Source: Beverwykella pulmonaria (Eukaryota; Ascomycota; Dothideomycetes; Pleosporales; Melanommataceae). From it: a stretch of DNA of 64,000 nucleotides. The translations under genes were made by a program, and so were the position numbers. Location: the NCBI GenBank assembly GCA_001599595.1, contig BCHH01000005.1:1-64000 (forward strand). Direction: 5' to 3'. The notes below the pieces were generated by a model. It ran no database searches. It was not told where the DNA came from and saw only the letters and a program-made list of their open reading frames with translations. This document shows, in pieces, positions 42,325-53,216 of this stretch (the stretch's first letter is position 1; each line of letters opens with the position of its first letter).

Positions 42325-45025
42325 CTAAGCAAAAGCATGCGGATACAGCCTCTTCACCACGGCTCTACACTTTCTCGCCTGGACCGACTTGACTGTATGT
42401 CGTTTCCTGGGCGAGCTCACATAGAGCGTGGTGAGGGGTTTGAAGGGAGGGGATTGGGGTGGTGTAGGGGGCAAGGCAGGGCGCAATGTGATGCCGTCAA
42501 GGTACAAAGAAAGAGGGGAAGGGGGCGTCCTACATCCGCCAAGACCGTCGTCATCCGACTCTGCAATACTTTCTGTTTCCGGGGCCTGGGCCTTTCCGTC
42601 GGCAAGGATGATGCGGCCGCGGCTCTTCATGCGACCGGCCTTCGGGCGATGGTCTTCTGCTTCACGCGCGCGGGAGGCGGTTTTGTCGGCTGAAGCGCCG
42701 CGGCGCTTCATCTGCCGGAGGAGTTTGCGGATCTCGAGGAAGTAGGATTCGAGGGCGTCAATGAAGCGGGAGGTTTGCCGGTGTTTTGATGAAGCGCAAA
42801 TCGAGATGCTGCCGTCTTTGATGATGTACCCGATGCCAAAGCCGTCACCAGAAGTTGGGCCAAATCCAAACTGTCGAAGCGAGGGGTTACCACAGTTTGA
42901 AGTCGACAGGATAGTGGTATTGAGTTTGTCCCAACCAGCATCTGCGAAGAGTGCAGGCATGGAGTGTTGTACCGGGGCATGAGGTGAACTTATGAGTGAA
43001 CCGTTTTCTGAGAGCGCAGAGTCGCGCTTCGGTGATCCAATGTCTGACTTTACCTGGTCAAAGGCTTCAGGGCTTGATGGACGCGTGGAATCGTACCCAT
43101 CGCTGCTCGCCATTTCTGCGCCCTCCTCGTCGATCGCCCTCTGCCAGATGCAGTAAAGGGCATAGAGATGGCGATCCGGACCTTGGGCCTTCGCGCAATC
43201 CTTGGTGTTCTCCGAGTGCTTTTGACAGGCTTTACGTAGCGTCTCGATCTTGGCAGCCGCCGGGTTCTCTCCCCAAAAAGTCTTGACGAAATCAACAGAT
43301 GCTTCCGTCACAGACCGAATTGCTTCTGTTCTTCCGTGATAAAAGATCTTGGTCATGGCTGGCTCATATATACACTCGATCCGGCCATAGAGACCGTAGT
43401 AAGCAGCCTGGAATGCCATCTGTACAAACGCATCGGGAGAGAATCCCATAGAAGTCATGAAGTTCTTGCCGTAGTGCGGGAACTCCAAGGTCGCAAACTC
43501 ATTTTGCTGGATCAAGTCCGCCAAGCGAGTCTCAGCGAAGCGTAAGGCTGTGCTAAGTTCTGGAATCATGTTCCACTCCAGCTTATGTGGAGTGGTTTGG
43601 ACGTCACCAAAGCTGTCTGGGTCCCGCTTCGCTGGGTCAGGGCTTGATGATGCCCAGAGACTTGGTGCATTGCCGTTGATGGTCCTCGCGAACCGGAGGA
43701 TGGTGTCCGTGTATACGTCGGAAGCGAACCGAAGGACAGTGTGACCATCGACGCCAGTGTGTTCGAAATTGATGCCTGCACTTCCGTTCTTGCATACAAT
43801 GATTTGCAACTTATCGTACCAACGGTTTGTGCAGGTACCAACTTGCACTCCTTTTTCGACTTTGCTTGATCCGCAGAGCATGTTCATGCACAGTTCAGCG
43901 CCACTCTGTGGTTCAGTGTAATCCAGACACAGAATGAACAGCGCGGAATCGACAATATTCAGGCAATCGGAGTTGTTGGAGCCTTCTTCCCGATGAAGGA
44001 CATCGCGTAGGCCGGACCAAACCTTTCGGTTTTCCGTGCTCAAGACACCTAGTGCTCCTTTGGCGGCATCCTGAATAGGCAACTCGGCCGCGTCGTCTAT
44101 TATGACGGACAAATTGAGGGCAACATCCTTCTCCGTCATAATCAAGTCAGAATTATCGTCGAGAACATCGAACCAGTAGAACTGGCCGTGGCATAGTACC
44201 ACAATATGCTTCGAGGTTGGGTCTTGGCCGATCTGACACCCATTGTCGGTGGGTATTCTCGCGGTACCGAACAGTCTTGAGTACTGGTACATGCAAAGTG
44301 GTTGACCACGAACAGTGTCAGGCGGAAGCTCTTCTTTCCGCACTGCACGAACGAAGGATAATGCCGAGACCACTAATGAGGCTGCCCGAGTGACTTGATT
44401 GTTTCGAGCTGGGGTGGGGTCGTCCTCCAGTAGGAAAAACGGATTTAGATTAAGAACCACCGGATTATCAAAATTCAAATAAGAATCGTACCCTAGCGGT
44501 AGGTCAGCGCGTGCTCCGTATATATGAGTGATGCTGTTAATAGAACCCGATTTAGAACTGATAGAGATCCGTCTGCCAGGATCTGAGATCATATCTGAAT
44601 GCTGTAAGAAGATACCTACAGAACTGCTCGATGTAATTTGCCTTGCCGTTGGCATATTTCTTGAGCTTCTCTTGCAGCGCTACCCCATCGTGCTTGAGGA
44701 AGTCTTGGGTCGATATGATGGTGTCGTGGTGCTCTTTTGGGGTTTGCAGGGGCTTCAGAGCTGCGAGATACTTGTTGCACGAGCTCTCGAGTTCCGGAAT
44801 GGGGAGCTTGGGAAGCTTGTCCTGGTGCGCAAAGGTGATGCCTGGCTTCGACATGGGGTTGGTGTGGGAGGCCAGAGGACTCTTCTCTTCGGATGAATAC
44901 GACTGCTGGCTTTCTTTGGCGGAGGCCTCGGAACGTGTTGTGCCATTCGTGGTAGACATCATGAAGGCGGCGGTTGCCAAAGATTCGTTCAGTGACGAAG
45001 GTCGAGTGAAGGTGCGGACTGCCAT
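42325..45025 (-). CDS. Carnitine O-acetyltransferase, FacC/YAT2 (cytosolic) type
   Basis: Exons 45025-44620 and 44492-42325, joined across a 127-bp intron, give 857 aa. The enzyme moves acetyl groups between CoA and carnitine so that acetyl units can enter mitochondria during growth on acetate or fatty acids. Family landmarks are LPKLPIPELESSCNKYLAAL, KANYIEQFWYDSYLNFDNPV (restored by the splice), NPFFLLEDDPTPARNNQ, CMYQYSRLFGTARIPT, and the catalytic histidine in NFEHTGVDGHTV. The catalytic domain ends at about residue 665. A ~190-residue tail follows, rich in Ser/Pro/Arg/Glu and probably disordered, as in the longer YAT2-type enzymes. There is no PTS1 and no clear mitochondrial presequence, in keeping with a cytosolic enzyme. 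In-frame ATGs at codons 22 and 23 are alternative starts. Confidence 0.85.
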
Positions 45026-46409
45026 GATAACGGGATGGATTAGCTAAGCGTAGAGAGGCGAGATAAAGGTGCTAATAGACAGTAACCGCAAGGCGCTGCG
45101 GTAAAAGTAGTGACAATCTTGAAGACAGTAGGCCGGCATTGGAGTGCGCTGCGCGAGAGTGGGCGAGCGATATGCCCAGGACAAGACGGTACAGGACCAA
45201 CGAAGCGTTCTTATACGAAATAGGACGAATGGGGAAAGGAACGTGGAGCGGAAAGCCCCCGCCAGAAGAGGGCGCGAAGCATGTGAAACAGGCGATAGCC
45301 AGAGCAATTACGGGCAAGTTAATCCAAGTAGCAGAGGCAGCGGACCGTCGACTCGGAAGATGGCCCGCATATGGCGAGATTGGAGAGGTGTGGGCCGACC
45401 TAGAGGCCCGTGGAGTCGAACTGGGCAAGAAGGAAACAAACTTACTGCGTAGTGCTGAGCCTGGGGCTGCGTAAGGGCTTGGGGCTCCTGCAGAGGGGTG
45501 CTGCTATCGGCGCTGCTACGGTCAATGTGATGTTCCACGTTGGTTGCTTACCGCGCTATCAGTGCTGCGTAACTTGCAATGCGTCTGAGAACGACTCGAC
45601 GAGGATCAAGGGCCGGAAAAGGACTGCCGCGGCGCGCTCCAGGGCGAGTATTAGACAATTTCGGCCAACAGGATACTGCTTTGGAGGGAGAGGCCCGAGG
45701 TGTACAAGGAACCCTGCGGGAGAGGCAGCTGTCAGTTGCTGCGGACGAGTGGAAGTGTCAAACGGTAGGGTGAGCTCTGAGGAAGGCACTGCCCAATCGC
45801 TGGCTGGGCGCACCCGGTTAATCGGAGGAGCGCAGGCGTCTTGGGCAGGAACAGTGCTGATCGCAGACAGGACAGTGTGAGAAGAGCGTGAAGCCCGAAT
45901 AGCGGGCGTGTGTGAGGCAGCTCAGCAGTTCATGCGGTCGCTGTTCGCAACATCGATCCATCACAAGGCACGTCGGCCATGGACCGGGGTGGCATGGGAA
46001 AGCATGGGGGGCATGGGGGGCATGGGTGGCGCGGTGGCTATTCACGCGGGGCGGAGCCATTGGCCGCCGAACATGCGGGGAAACTTGGTTCGCGGGTGAA
46101 ATGCACGCCGCACGTGATGTGACAAGGCTCGAGGTGCGGCGGATGACGTCCATCACGGAGGAGCGGAGCGGCCGTGTCAGGCAGTCGGCTAGCCGCATCG
46201 GAGGGCAAGAGTGATGAGGTCAGCAGCAAGACACGGCACACGTGACGGCCAACGTTACTTCGACGCGCACACAGCACGTCCTCCCCCGACCATCCTCCCC
46301 CCCCTCATCCGCTCTACTCTGCCTCGGGCGCCAGCCTTGCAACCTTGGGACTGGGAATCCGCGCGCATGCCCTCCGCAGAGCCGCGCAAATGATAGTGGC
46401 CGGCGACCG
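45026..46409. other. Intergenic between divergent genes
   Basis: GC-rich, with many overlapping open frames on both strands, none convincing. A short GGGGGGCAT repeat lies near 46003-46030. It holds the promoters of the carnitine acetyltransferase and Rad57-type genes. Confidence 0.4.
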
Positions 46410-47864
46410 ATGACGGATCTGCTGCATGTGCTGCCCGACTTTGACACCTCGCCATACACGCATCTGCTGCCCTCGCTCGACAAGGCCCTGATCGCGACCA
46501 ACGACCTGGTCACGCTCGCGCCCGCCCATGTCGCGAAGCGCGCCCAGCTGCCCGCAGGCGACGTGAGCAGGCTTGCGGACGCCGTGGTGCTGGCCCTTCA
46601 TGCCAGCCTCGGTTTCGGTGCAGAGGAAGCTGGCGGCAACAGCTTTCTGTCCGCCTCGGGCAATGCTCGCGCTCCAGCGACTGCATCTGGCAGCATAAGC
46701 ACCTTGGATGAAAGGCTGGATGCCGCTTTGGGCGGCGGCATCCCCCCTGGCTATCTGGTCGAGGTCACTGGCGAGAGGTATGCGCTTTCGACTCCATACC
46801 GATTCCAAATAGCCCCAATCTACCACCATCTACGCCCATCTATACACGTTTAGAGCCTCGTCTATTGGCGCACTCCACTAACAGCTCGCAGCGGTGCCGG
46901 CAAAACCCAGCTGCTCCTAACGCTTCTGTTGGCTTCGCAGCTGCCTCCTCCGCATGGGCTATCAAAGTCGGCCGTATACATCTCCACCGAAGCGGCTCTC
47001 CCTACGAATCGCCTCGCACAGCTGCTCTCCACCCACCCGTCCCTCGCATCGCTTGGCCCCAAGGATAAGCCGTCACTATCGAGAATATTAAGCATACAAA
47101 CCCCCGACCTCGAGTCTCAGGAACACATTCTGCGCTACCAGCTGCCGGTCGCTATCAAAAAACACAGCGTGGGTCTCGTAATCCTGGACTCGGTCGCTGC
47201 AAACTATCGCGCCGAGTTCGAGAAGAAGGGTGTGCGAGATGGCGCCGCATCAATGGCCAAGCGAGGAACCCAACTCGTCCAACTAGGCGCTTTGTTGCGC
47301 GACCTCGCCCGCACCGAAGGCATTTCCGTTGTGGTCGCAAACCAAGTCGCCGATAGATTCATGCAGTCATCCTCCAGCTCCTCGTCCAATCTCCCGTCGC
47401 GAACCACGTTGAGCAGCAGCCAGCATGCCAATCGCGAAAACACTCCACAGCACTCATTCAACCATCCAACATCAAATCCCCCTTCCCAACCCGATGGAGG
47501 CTTGATGCAATCTCTTGGGCCACTTACCCTTGATCATCAACAGCGTTGGTTTACTGGGTGGGGAGACACGCAGTCCGATGCCCCGCAGAATCTGAAGACT
47601 CCATCACTAGGACTCGTTTGGACTAATCAGATAGCCTGCCGCATCGCTTTAATTAAGAAGCCAGTTTTTGCGACCCGCCCACTTGTCCTCAATATCAACG
47701 GAGAAGATTTGTGGAATGATGAAGAGAATCATATTTCGAAGTGGCGTAGGTGGTTCAAGGTCGTTTTTGCATCTTGGGCCCCGCCTTCGTATGGTCCCGG
47801 TATTGAGTTCGAAGTATTGAAGAGCGGGATGAAGCATGTAGCTCAAAAAGAACAAGAAAATTGA
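46410..47864 (+). CDS. RAD57: Rad57/XRCC3-type RecA-family DNA repair protein
   Basis: Exons 46410-46777 and 46892-47864 (114-bp intron) give 446 aa. Rad57 pairs with Rad55 and helps Rad51 form filaments during homologous recombination. The intron splits the Walker A box, which reads GESGAGKT when joined (residues about 121-128). Walker B is LVILD at 218-222, followed by SVAANYRAEFEKKGVRDGA, close to the Rad57/XRCC3 pattern. The segment SISTLDERLDAALGGGIPPG leading to Walker A and the QLGALLRDLARTEGISVVVANQV block are RecA-core features. A ~70-residue Ser/Asn-rich insert separates the latter from GLVWTNQIACRIALIKKP. Rad57 is preferred over Rad55 and Rad51 from length and the Walker B context, but a phylogeny would decide. 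An upstream in-frame ATG at 46242 adds unlikely sequence. Confidence 0.8.
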
Positions 47865-50689
47865 ATATAACAGACAAATTTATCAACTTATACCATGCAA
47901 TCAGAATGTTTCTGGTGCCTTCACCGCGCAAGTACGATTATATGTTCTCCCTTTCTCTACTAGCTCTGCTGCCATTACGGGAGTGACACGCCTAGCCCAC
48001 ATGAGTACATGTTCTGCTTAGGTATTGGGAGAGCCACTTGCTTGTCGATACCGCAACGAGAAGATGACTCTCAATTTGACTCAACAATCGCTTCGTGTCA
48101 TCAACTGGCTTACACCAAACCATGTTCCCGGGAACAAAGATTGTAAACAGCGATGTCTTCCGTATAGGTGCACTTCTGAAGAGTACAAGAATATCTCTCC
48201 AAGCTTTCTTTTGTATATTGGGTGCTGTTAAATGCATCTCGAAATTCAGTAGGATAAGGGTCTTGACTTATAGGTGGTATTGCATGCGTAACTCACCCCC
48301 AGCAGACAGGTCCTCTGATCAGACCCCCTTTGCTCCGAGCCTCATTCATCATGGGAAGATAATCTTCCCCTTTATACGACTCTTCCTCTACGTAACCCTT
48401 CCATTTCGGAGACTACAGATATGTTTTTGCAAAAGGTATAGTTTATCAGAAACTAGAGCTCTCCTTACAGTCTCCCGGTCTCTCTCTCTCTCGGTTGACT
48501 ATGCATTCATTCACATTACTTTCCGCCTTCGCCCCTCTCGTCGCCATACTACTGCTCTCTACAACCGCCTAAGTCACATACCACGGCTTCATCCCCTTCT
48601 GCTTCGGCTCCAGTCCGTGTCTCACTCTATGACTAAAAGAAGAATCTCACTTATGGTGTGCTCACTGAACTGGCCAACATCGCCATGGTACGCGGGTTTC
48701 TTGCTGTTGTTGAAGTGCCTTTTGATAAAAAATGCCAAATTTTCTTTACAGAATGGAGGATCATCAAATTCGATAAGAACCTTATGAATAATATAGGGGC
48801 GGAGTTAAAAACTATTGGCCGTATGCCGGGAAGAGTGGGGTTGGGTGTACTGAGAAGAATATGAGGGGTGGATGGATTGATGTTGGGATGTGCATCGATT
48901 ACAGGAGATGTAGAGGAATTCTGAGACGTGATCCGGTGGAGGGGAAGTGGATGAGGGGTAGTCAACTGTTGAAAGGTTCGCATAGGTCACATTAGGCATG
49001 TTTTACCGGAAGATGACTGGTGCACATATGGACTCCCGTAAAATGGTTCTATATGGGTATAGAACAATATAACTCTCTAATCCTGAGACCTACGTTGTAA
49101 TGGTCTTGATTTCTGATGTATTTTGCTCCTCAGCTATATTGACGGTGTCGACCAGTACCACGGCTCATGATTAAAACATTTGATGTTTCTTTAGTGACCA
49201 GTTACTCGAGAAAAGTGTAAAATATGGCAGCGGTTGGTAGTAGGACATTTTGGATATGATGTGCTATGGTGCTCTGGTTATTCCTTCTTTCATATTCCAA
49301 CATCTTTTGTGTATCCTACAGGTCAGATTACGTTGTTACATTTCTCAATAAAATTCTTTTGAATTCTGCCCAAAGGTTATCAATATCAGTGGAGTAGCAT
49401 GAGACTCAAATCCCATGACAGAGATCAAATCACGACGTGACACATACTCCATTTCTAGCCCGCCTTTATTGAGGAAGTTATTCACGTGTACGAAAGAGAT
49501 CGTATTCTTACGGCTATTATTCTTTTCGCAGGTTAGAGCACTGCCGAAGGGTATCAGTCAAGCTTCCCTGACCTTTACGACTGCCGTCACATCAGAGCGC
49601 ATGAACCAGCGATTTGTAAAGCCCTAGTATTGGAAAATATGCCCCCTGTATTTGGGCCTTTTTGATGGCTCAACGGCCATGTAGGCTTCTGAGCAAAAGA
49701 ACAGTATCCAGAAATGATATTTTTTTCAGGGAAGCAACCGGAAAATTAGATACTGTTGATCTTACTTTATGTCGGATCCTAATTGTTCATACGTATTTCG
49801 CACTTGGAATTCACTAGCTTCGACTTTAGAAGTGCTGTTGCAATTGATAATTTGTAGGTAGACTACATAGTAACACAAGGGTGAGAGAGAAATCTTCAAG
49901 TTAACAATAAAAATAAGAGGACTCATAGAATGAAAACTGTCAGTATGTATATTGAGTCTGAGCATAACAATAACGCTTGTATATGTTGTGAGCCAGTGGA
50001 AGATCACGGTGGAAACAACAACGGTACCCAAAGACTCTCCACAGTGACCTACAGTAATATCGAAATAGCTAAGCCGATAGACGAATATGAGCTCGAGAAG
50101 TCAAAATGAGAGATACCACACAAGCACGAACAACTGACAAACATGTGGCTGGCACTGTGGATATTTTGGATTAGAAGATGCCCGGAAACTTGCAAATGGG
50201 GATAGAGCATTCGAGTATAAGAGCGTGAGGGGGACGGGGCAAGGGACGAGGGGCAAGGAGCGATGCAATGTACCAAGGGAAGAAGGAATGCGAGCTGAGC
50301 TGCTCATCGGAACATCTCTCGCCCACTCGGGAGTTAAGAGGAGACGAGAACATTGAACGATTTGCTTGAGAAAAGTAAGATATAGCCAAGCATCCACATA
50401 GCACAGATATGAGATGCTGAACGAAACTGAGAGTATGTCTCGTTGTTATTTGGAATACTCTTATGATGCCATGGTGGACATCCTATGATATTATCCTCTC
50501 AATTCCGCTGGATATGACCATATACTTCATGGACATCGTATGCCACACTGTATAGTCTACGGAGCGGCCAGCCCAGCAGAGACAAGTCTCCACAAAGTTA
50601 TATCCCCCCTCAAGGCACAGGCTATCTTGTCGTACAGCATGTCACCCTGGACAAGACTTCCGTCCATCGCCATGCAGTCTCGGTTTCTC
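47865..50689. other. Long gene-free region, AT-rich
   Basis: 2.8 kb between the Rad57-type gene and the 3' end of the TBCB gene. The longest frame (48095-48787, 230 codons) shows no motif, is opposed by other frames and has codon content unlike the neighbouring genes. No repeat shared with the left-hand elements was seen. It may contain decayed transposon sequence or a non-coding transcript; nothing in it can be named. Confidence 0.4.
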
Positions 50690-53216
50690 CTATAGCTCCT
50701 CCATATCCTCATCTCCCAGGTCTAGTGGAGGGAAGTCGCCCACCTCACATCGCTCGGGCCTCACAAAGACACCCTGATTCTTGCCGCATTCGAAGTACTT
50801 CTTGCCCTTGACCGACCCGTCGTTTTTCCCAGTCGGTTCGTCGAGCGTGACGCCGATCCAGGAGCCTATGCCGGGAATTTCGGGAATGAGGCCGATGTAG
50901 GATACGGTCCCTCGACGAGCGTCCGTGGTGGGGAGGAGGCGCACGCGGGACGAGAGTTTGATACCTGCAGAGTATAGTTAGTTCGCTGTTTGGTGAGTTC
51001 GATTCAACAAAGTTCGTGTTTGTGCAAGCATGCAGATGGTAGCATGGACGGCATGGCGCAATAAGATGAAAAGCAACCCAGGAACTCAATTCAATAGGTT
51101 ACATCCATGGGCGTATGGCGGAAAGTTAGAAAGTGAGAAATGCTCGAGTCGCAAACTTGGCCGGCTCGACAGTGGTCACACCGATCGCAGGCGGAGGGCG
51201 CCAATCTTGACCATGAGGCTGAATTGCAAACGAGGAAGCGGCGAATGACAGAAATTACAGGAGATGTTCAGCATACTCGCGTGCTGAAGCAAAGAGGGCT
51301 GCGTCACGGACGGGCCGTTGCCTGTCGACATGCCGCACACGCGAGCGGCTTATTTCCCAAAGCATGCACAGCTGCAGCTGCGAACGCATCGACTGTGCGT
51401 GTCGACATCATCGACAACTTCGGGTATTGAACGTGTGGCGAGGTTTCTCATTGCTTGCCTCGCTAATTAACGACTTGTTTTTTCAAGCCTCAGAGCAGGT
51501 TAGAATGTGAAGCTGTTGGCGGGTGTGCAGGCGGGAGGACCGGAGAATTGAGCCGTATGTGGATGTGGAGGCGGTTTCCAAGAACATGGATGGTGGAACA
51601 AGATCGCCGGAGCATCCTAGGTTATTGGGAAGATAATTACCGAAGTTAGCACATGTGTTGCGGTGCTTGTCAGAGCTGGAGCTGGAGCATTGGCGGTCCA
51701 TACTCGGCTGCCAGAATTTTGCTTTACTTGGCCGAGGTGTATCTGCGGTTCGCCTAATGCGGGAGCCACCCATGACAAAGCTAGTTAAGAGAAGCGGTTT
51801 GGCTGTATGGTTGCTCTTTGTCGAGCGGTCCGTGGAGAAATTGACTCGTTGGCGACAAATTACAGGAGGAGCCAATACGAATCCTTTTCCCGCCATAAAT
51901 GGAACGACTGGAGAAAAGCAATTCTCAGATATGCGGCCGTGTCCGGATTGGGAAACATATGAAGCAACGCCGTTTGGCGCCGCACCGAGCTAGGGGCAAA
52001 CACGAGCATCTCTTGCGATGGAACCGTATACCGCATGTGAGTTGCGGATTGCTTTTCGTGGTCTGAAGTCCGCCACAACCGTACGACTCACGAACGCATG
52101 ATCAAATGACAGCAATGGACTTACCCCTCTCTTCGACCTCGCGTTCCGAGGCCCGAATCTTTTGTTCTTCGATGCTTGGTGCATTTGGATCAAAGCGACC
52201 AAGCTTCTGAGCTTTCTTCCAGGCTAGTACGCTGTCTGACCGCGTCTCATATTCCGTACTTGGCATGGTATATTTGGGGACGGCTGTCAGATCGGAGAAA
52301 TCCGTCCGGGCCGAAGGCGGGCGGATGTCGACGACCTAGCAGGAACGTGGTCAGAGAGGAACCAAGTGTGGTGGTGATTTACTGCCAGAAATGTTTGTTG
52401 AGGAGCGCTTTGCAAATAAATGGCACCCTCGGATGCAGGGGTGGACGGAAAGGGAATAGCAGCATGGCCAGACAAGGCTGGCAGGTCAAAAGGAAAAAGA
52501 AGAAAAAGAGCACAAGAACAAAAAGTACAAGAAGAAGAAAGGACGAGGTGAGCAACACGTGCAAACCGATCTGATAACGACGGGCAGGCGTGGCGCACCC
52601 AGCAGGTCGGCGTCCTTGCCAAGGCTGTCAGGGTGCGAATGTGGTTAAGTGAATGACAAAGATAGCGAGGGCTGACAACAAACGAGGGCATTGCGGGGCA
52701 TCAGCTCTGCATGTGCGTGCTGCGCACTGTCAGGCAAGGCCTGGAGAAACCGGTCCAGCGCAACAAGGTAAGGAAAAAGCAATGGCTTGCAGCAGGGCAA
52801 CGAACACACCAGACCAAGCATGTGTTTGGCTGCTGACAGGGATTCCGTAGGATCCAAAACAACAAAATGTGGCAGCTGGCGAGAGGACAGTTACATCACT
52901 TCGCTCGGGGGAGAGGAGAAGGCGGCCAGCGCTATGCAGTGAAAGGAAGGAAGTTGCAACGTACGGTGATCTCCGAATAGGGCTGCAACGCGAAAGCAGC
53001 GAGCTGTGTCTGCTCCTCGTCGGCAGCAGCAATGGCAACACCCTCTTGAGACCCGACTCGCAACGTGAGCTGTTGGCTGCCTACCGGGATACCCGTGATG
53101 GGCTCGAGGCGTGATTTGAGATGAGCAATGGTCCATGACGGCGAGATGCGGCGCTCCGAGGACGAGTTGGACGAGGCAACGATGACGGGGACGTCGGCTG
53201 CCGTTTGAAAAGACAT
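50690..53216 (-). CDS. Tubulin-folding cofactor B (CAP-Gly protein)
   Basis: Three exons, 53216-52965, 52335-52125 and 50964-50690, give 245 aa, the usual family length (yeast Alf1, fission yeast Alp11). The protein binds alpha-tubulin released from the chaperonin and works with cofactor E in tubulin folding. Exon 1 holds the ubiquitin-like domain ([20 protein letters not shown]). Exon 2 continues it with [16 protein letters not shown] and adds the helical linker [19 protein letters not shown]. Exon 3 is the CAP-Gly domain with its [15 protein letters not shown] motif. The C-terminus DEDMEEL is the acidic tail typical of TBCB. All splice sites are GT..AG and keep frame. The introns are 629 and 1160 bp, far above the 50-80 bp of most other introns in the window. 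Confidence 0.9.

Noticed and set aside
45139..46300. Numerous 60-150 codon ORFs on both strands
   Set aside because: They overlap each other in a GC-rich promoter region between divergent genes and carry no motifs.
48095..48787. 230-codon plus-strand ORF
   Set aside because: No domain, no coding-like pattern, low-complexity Ser/Arg/Leu composition and opposed frames; treated as chance.
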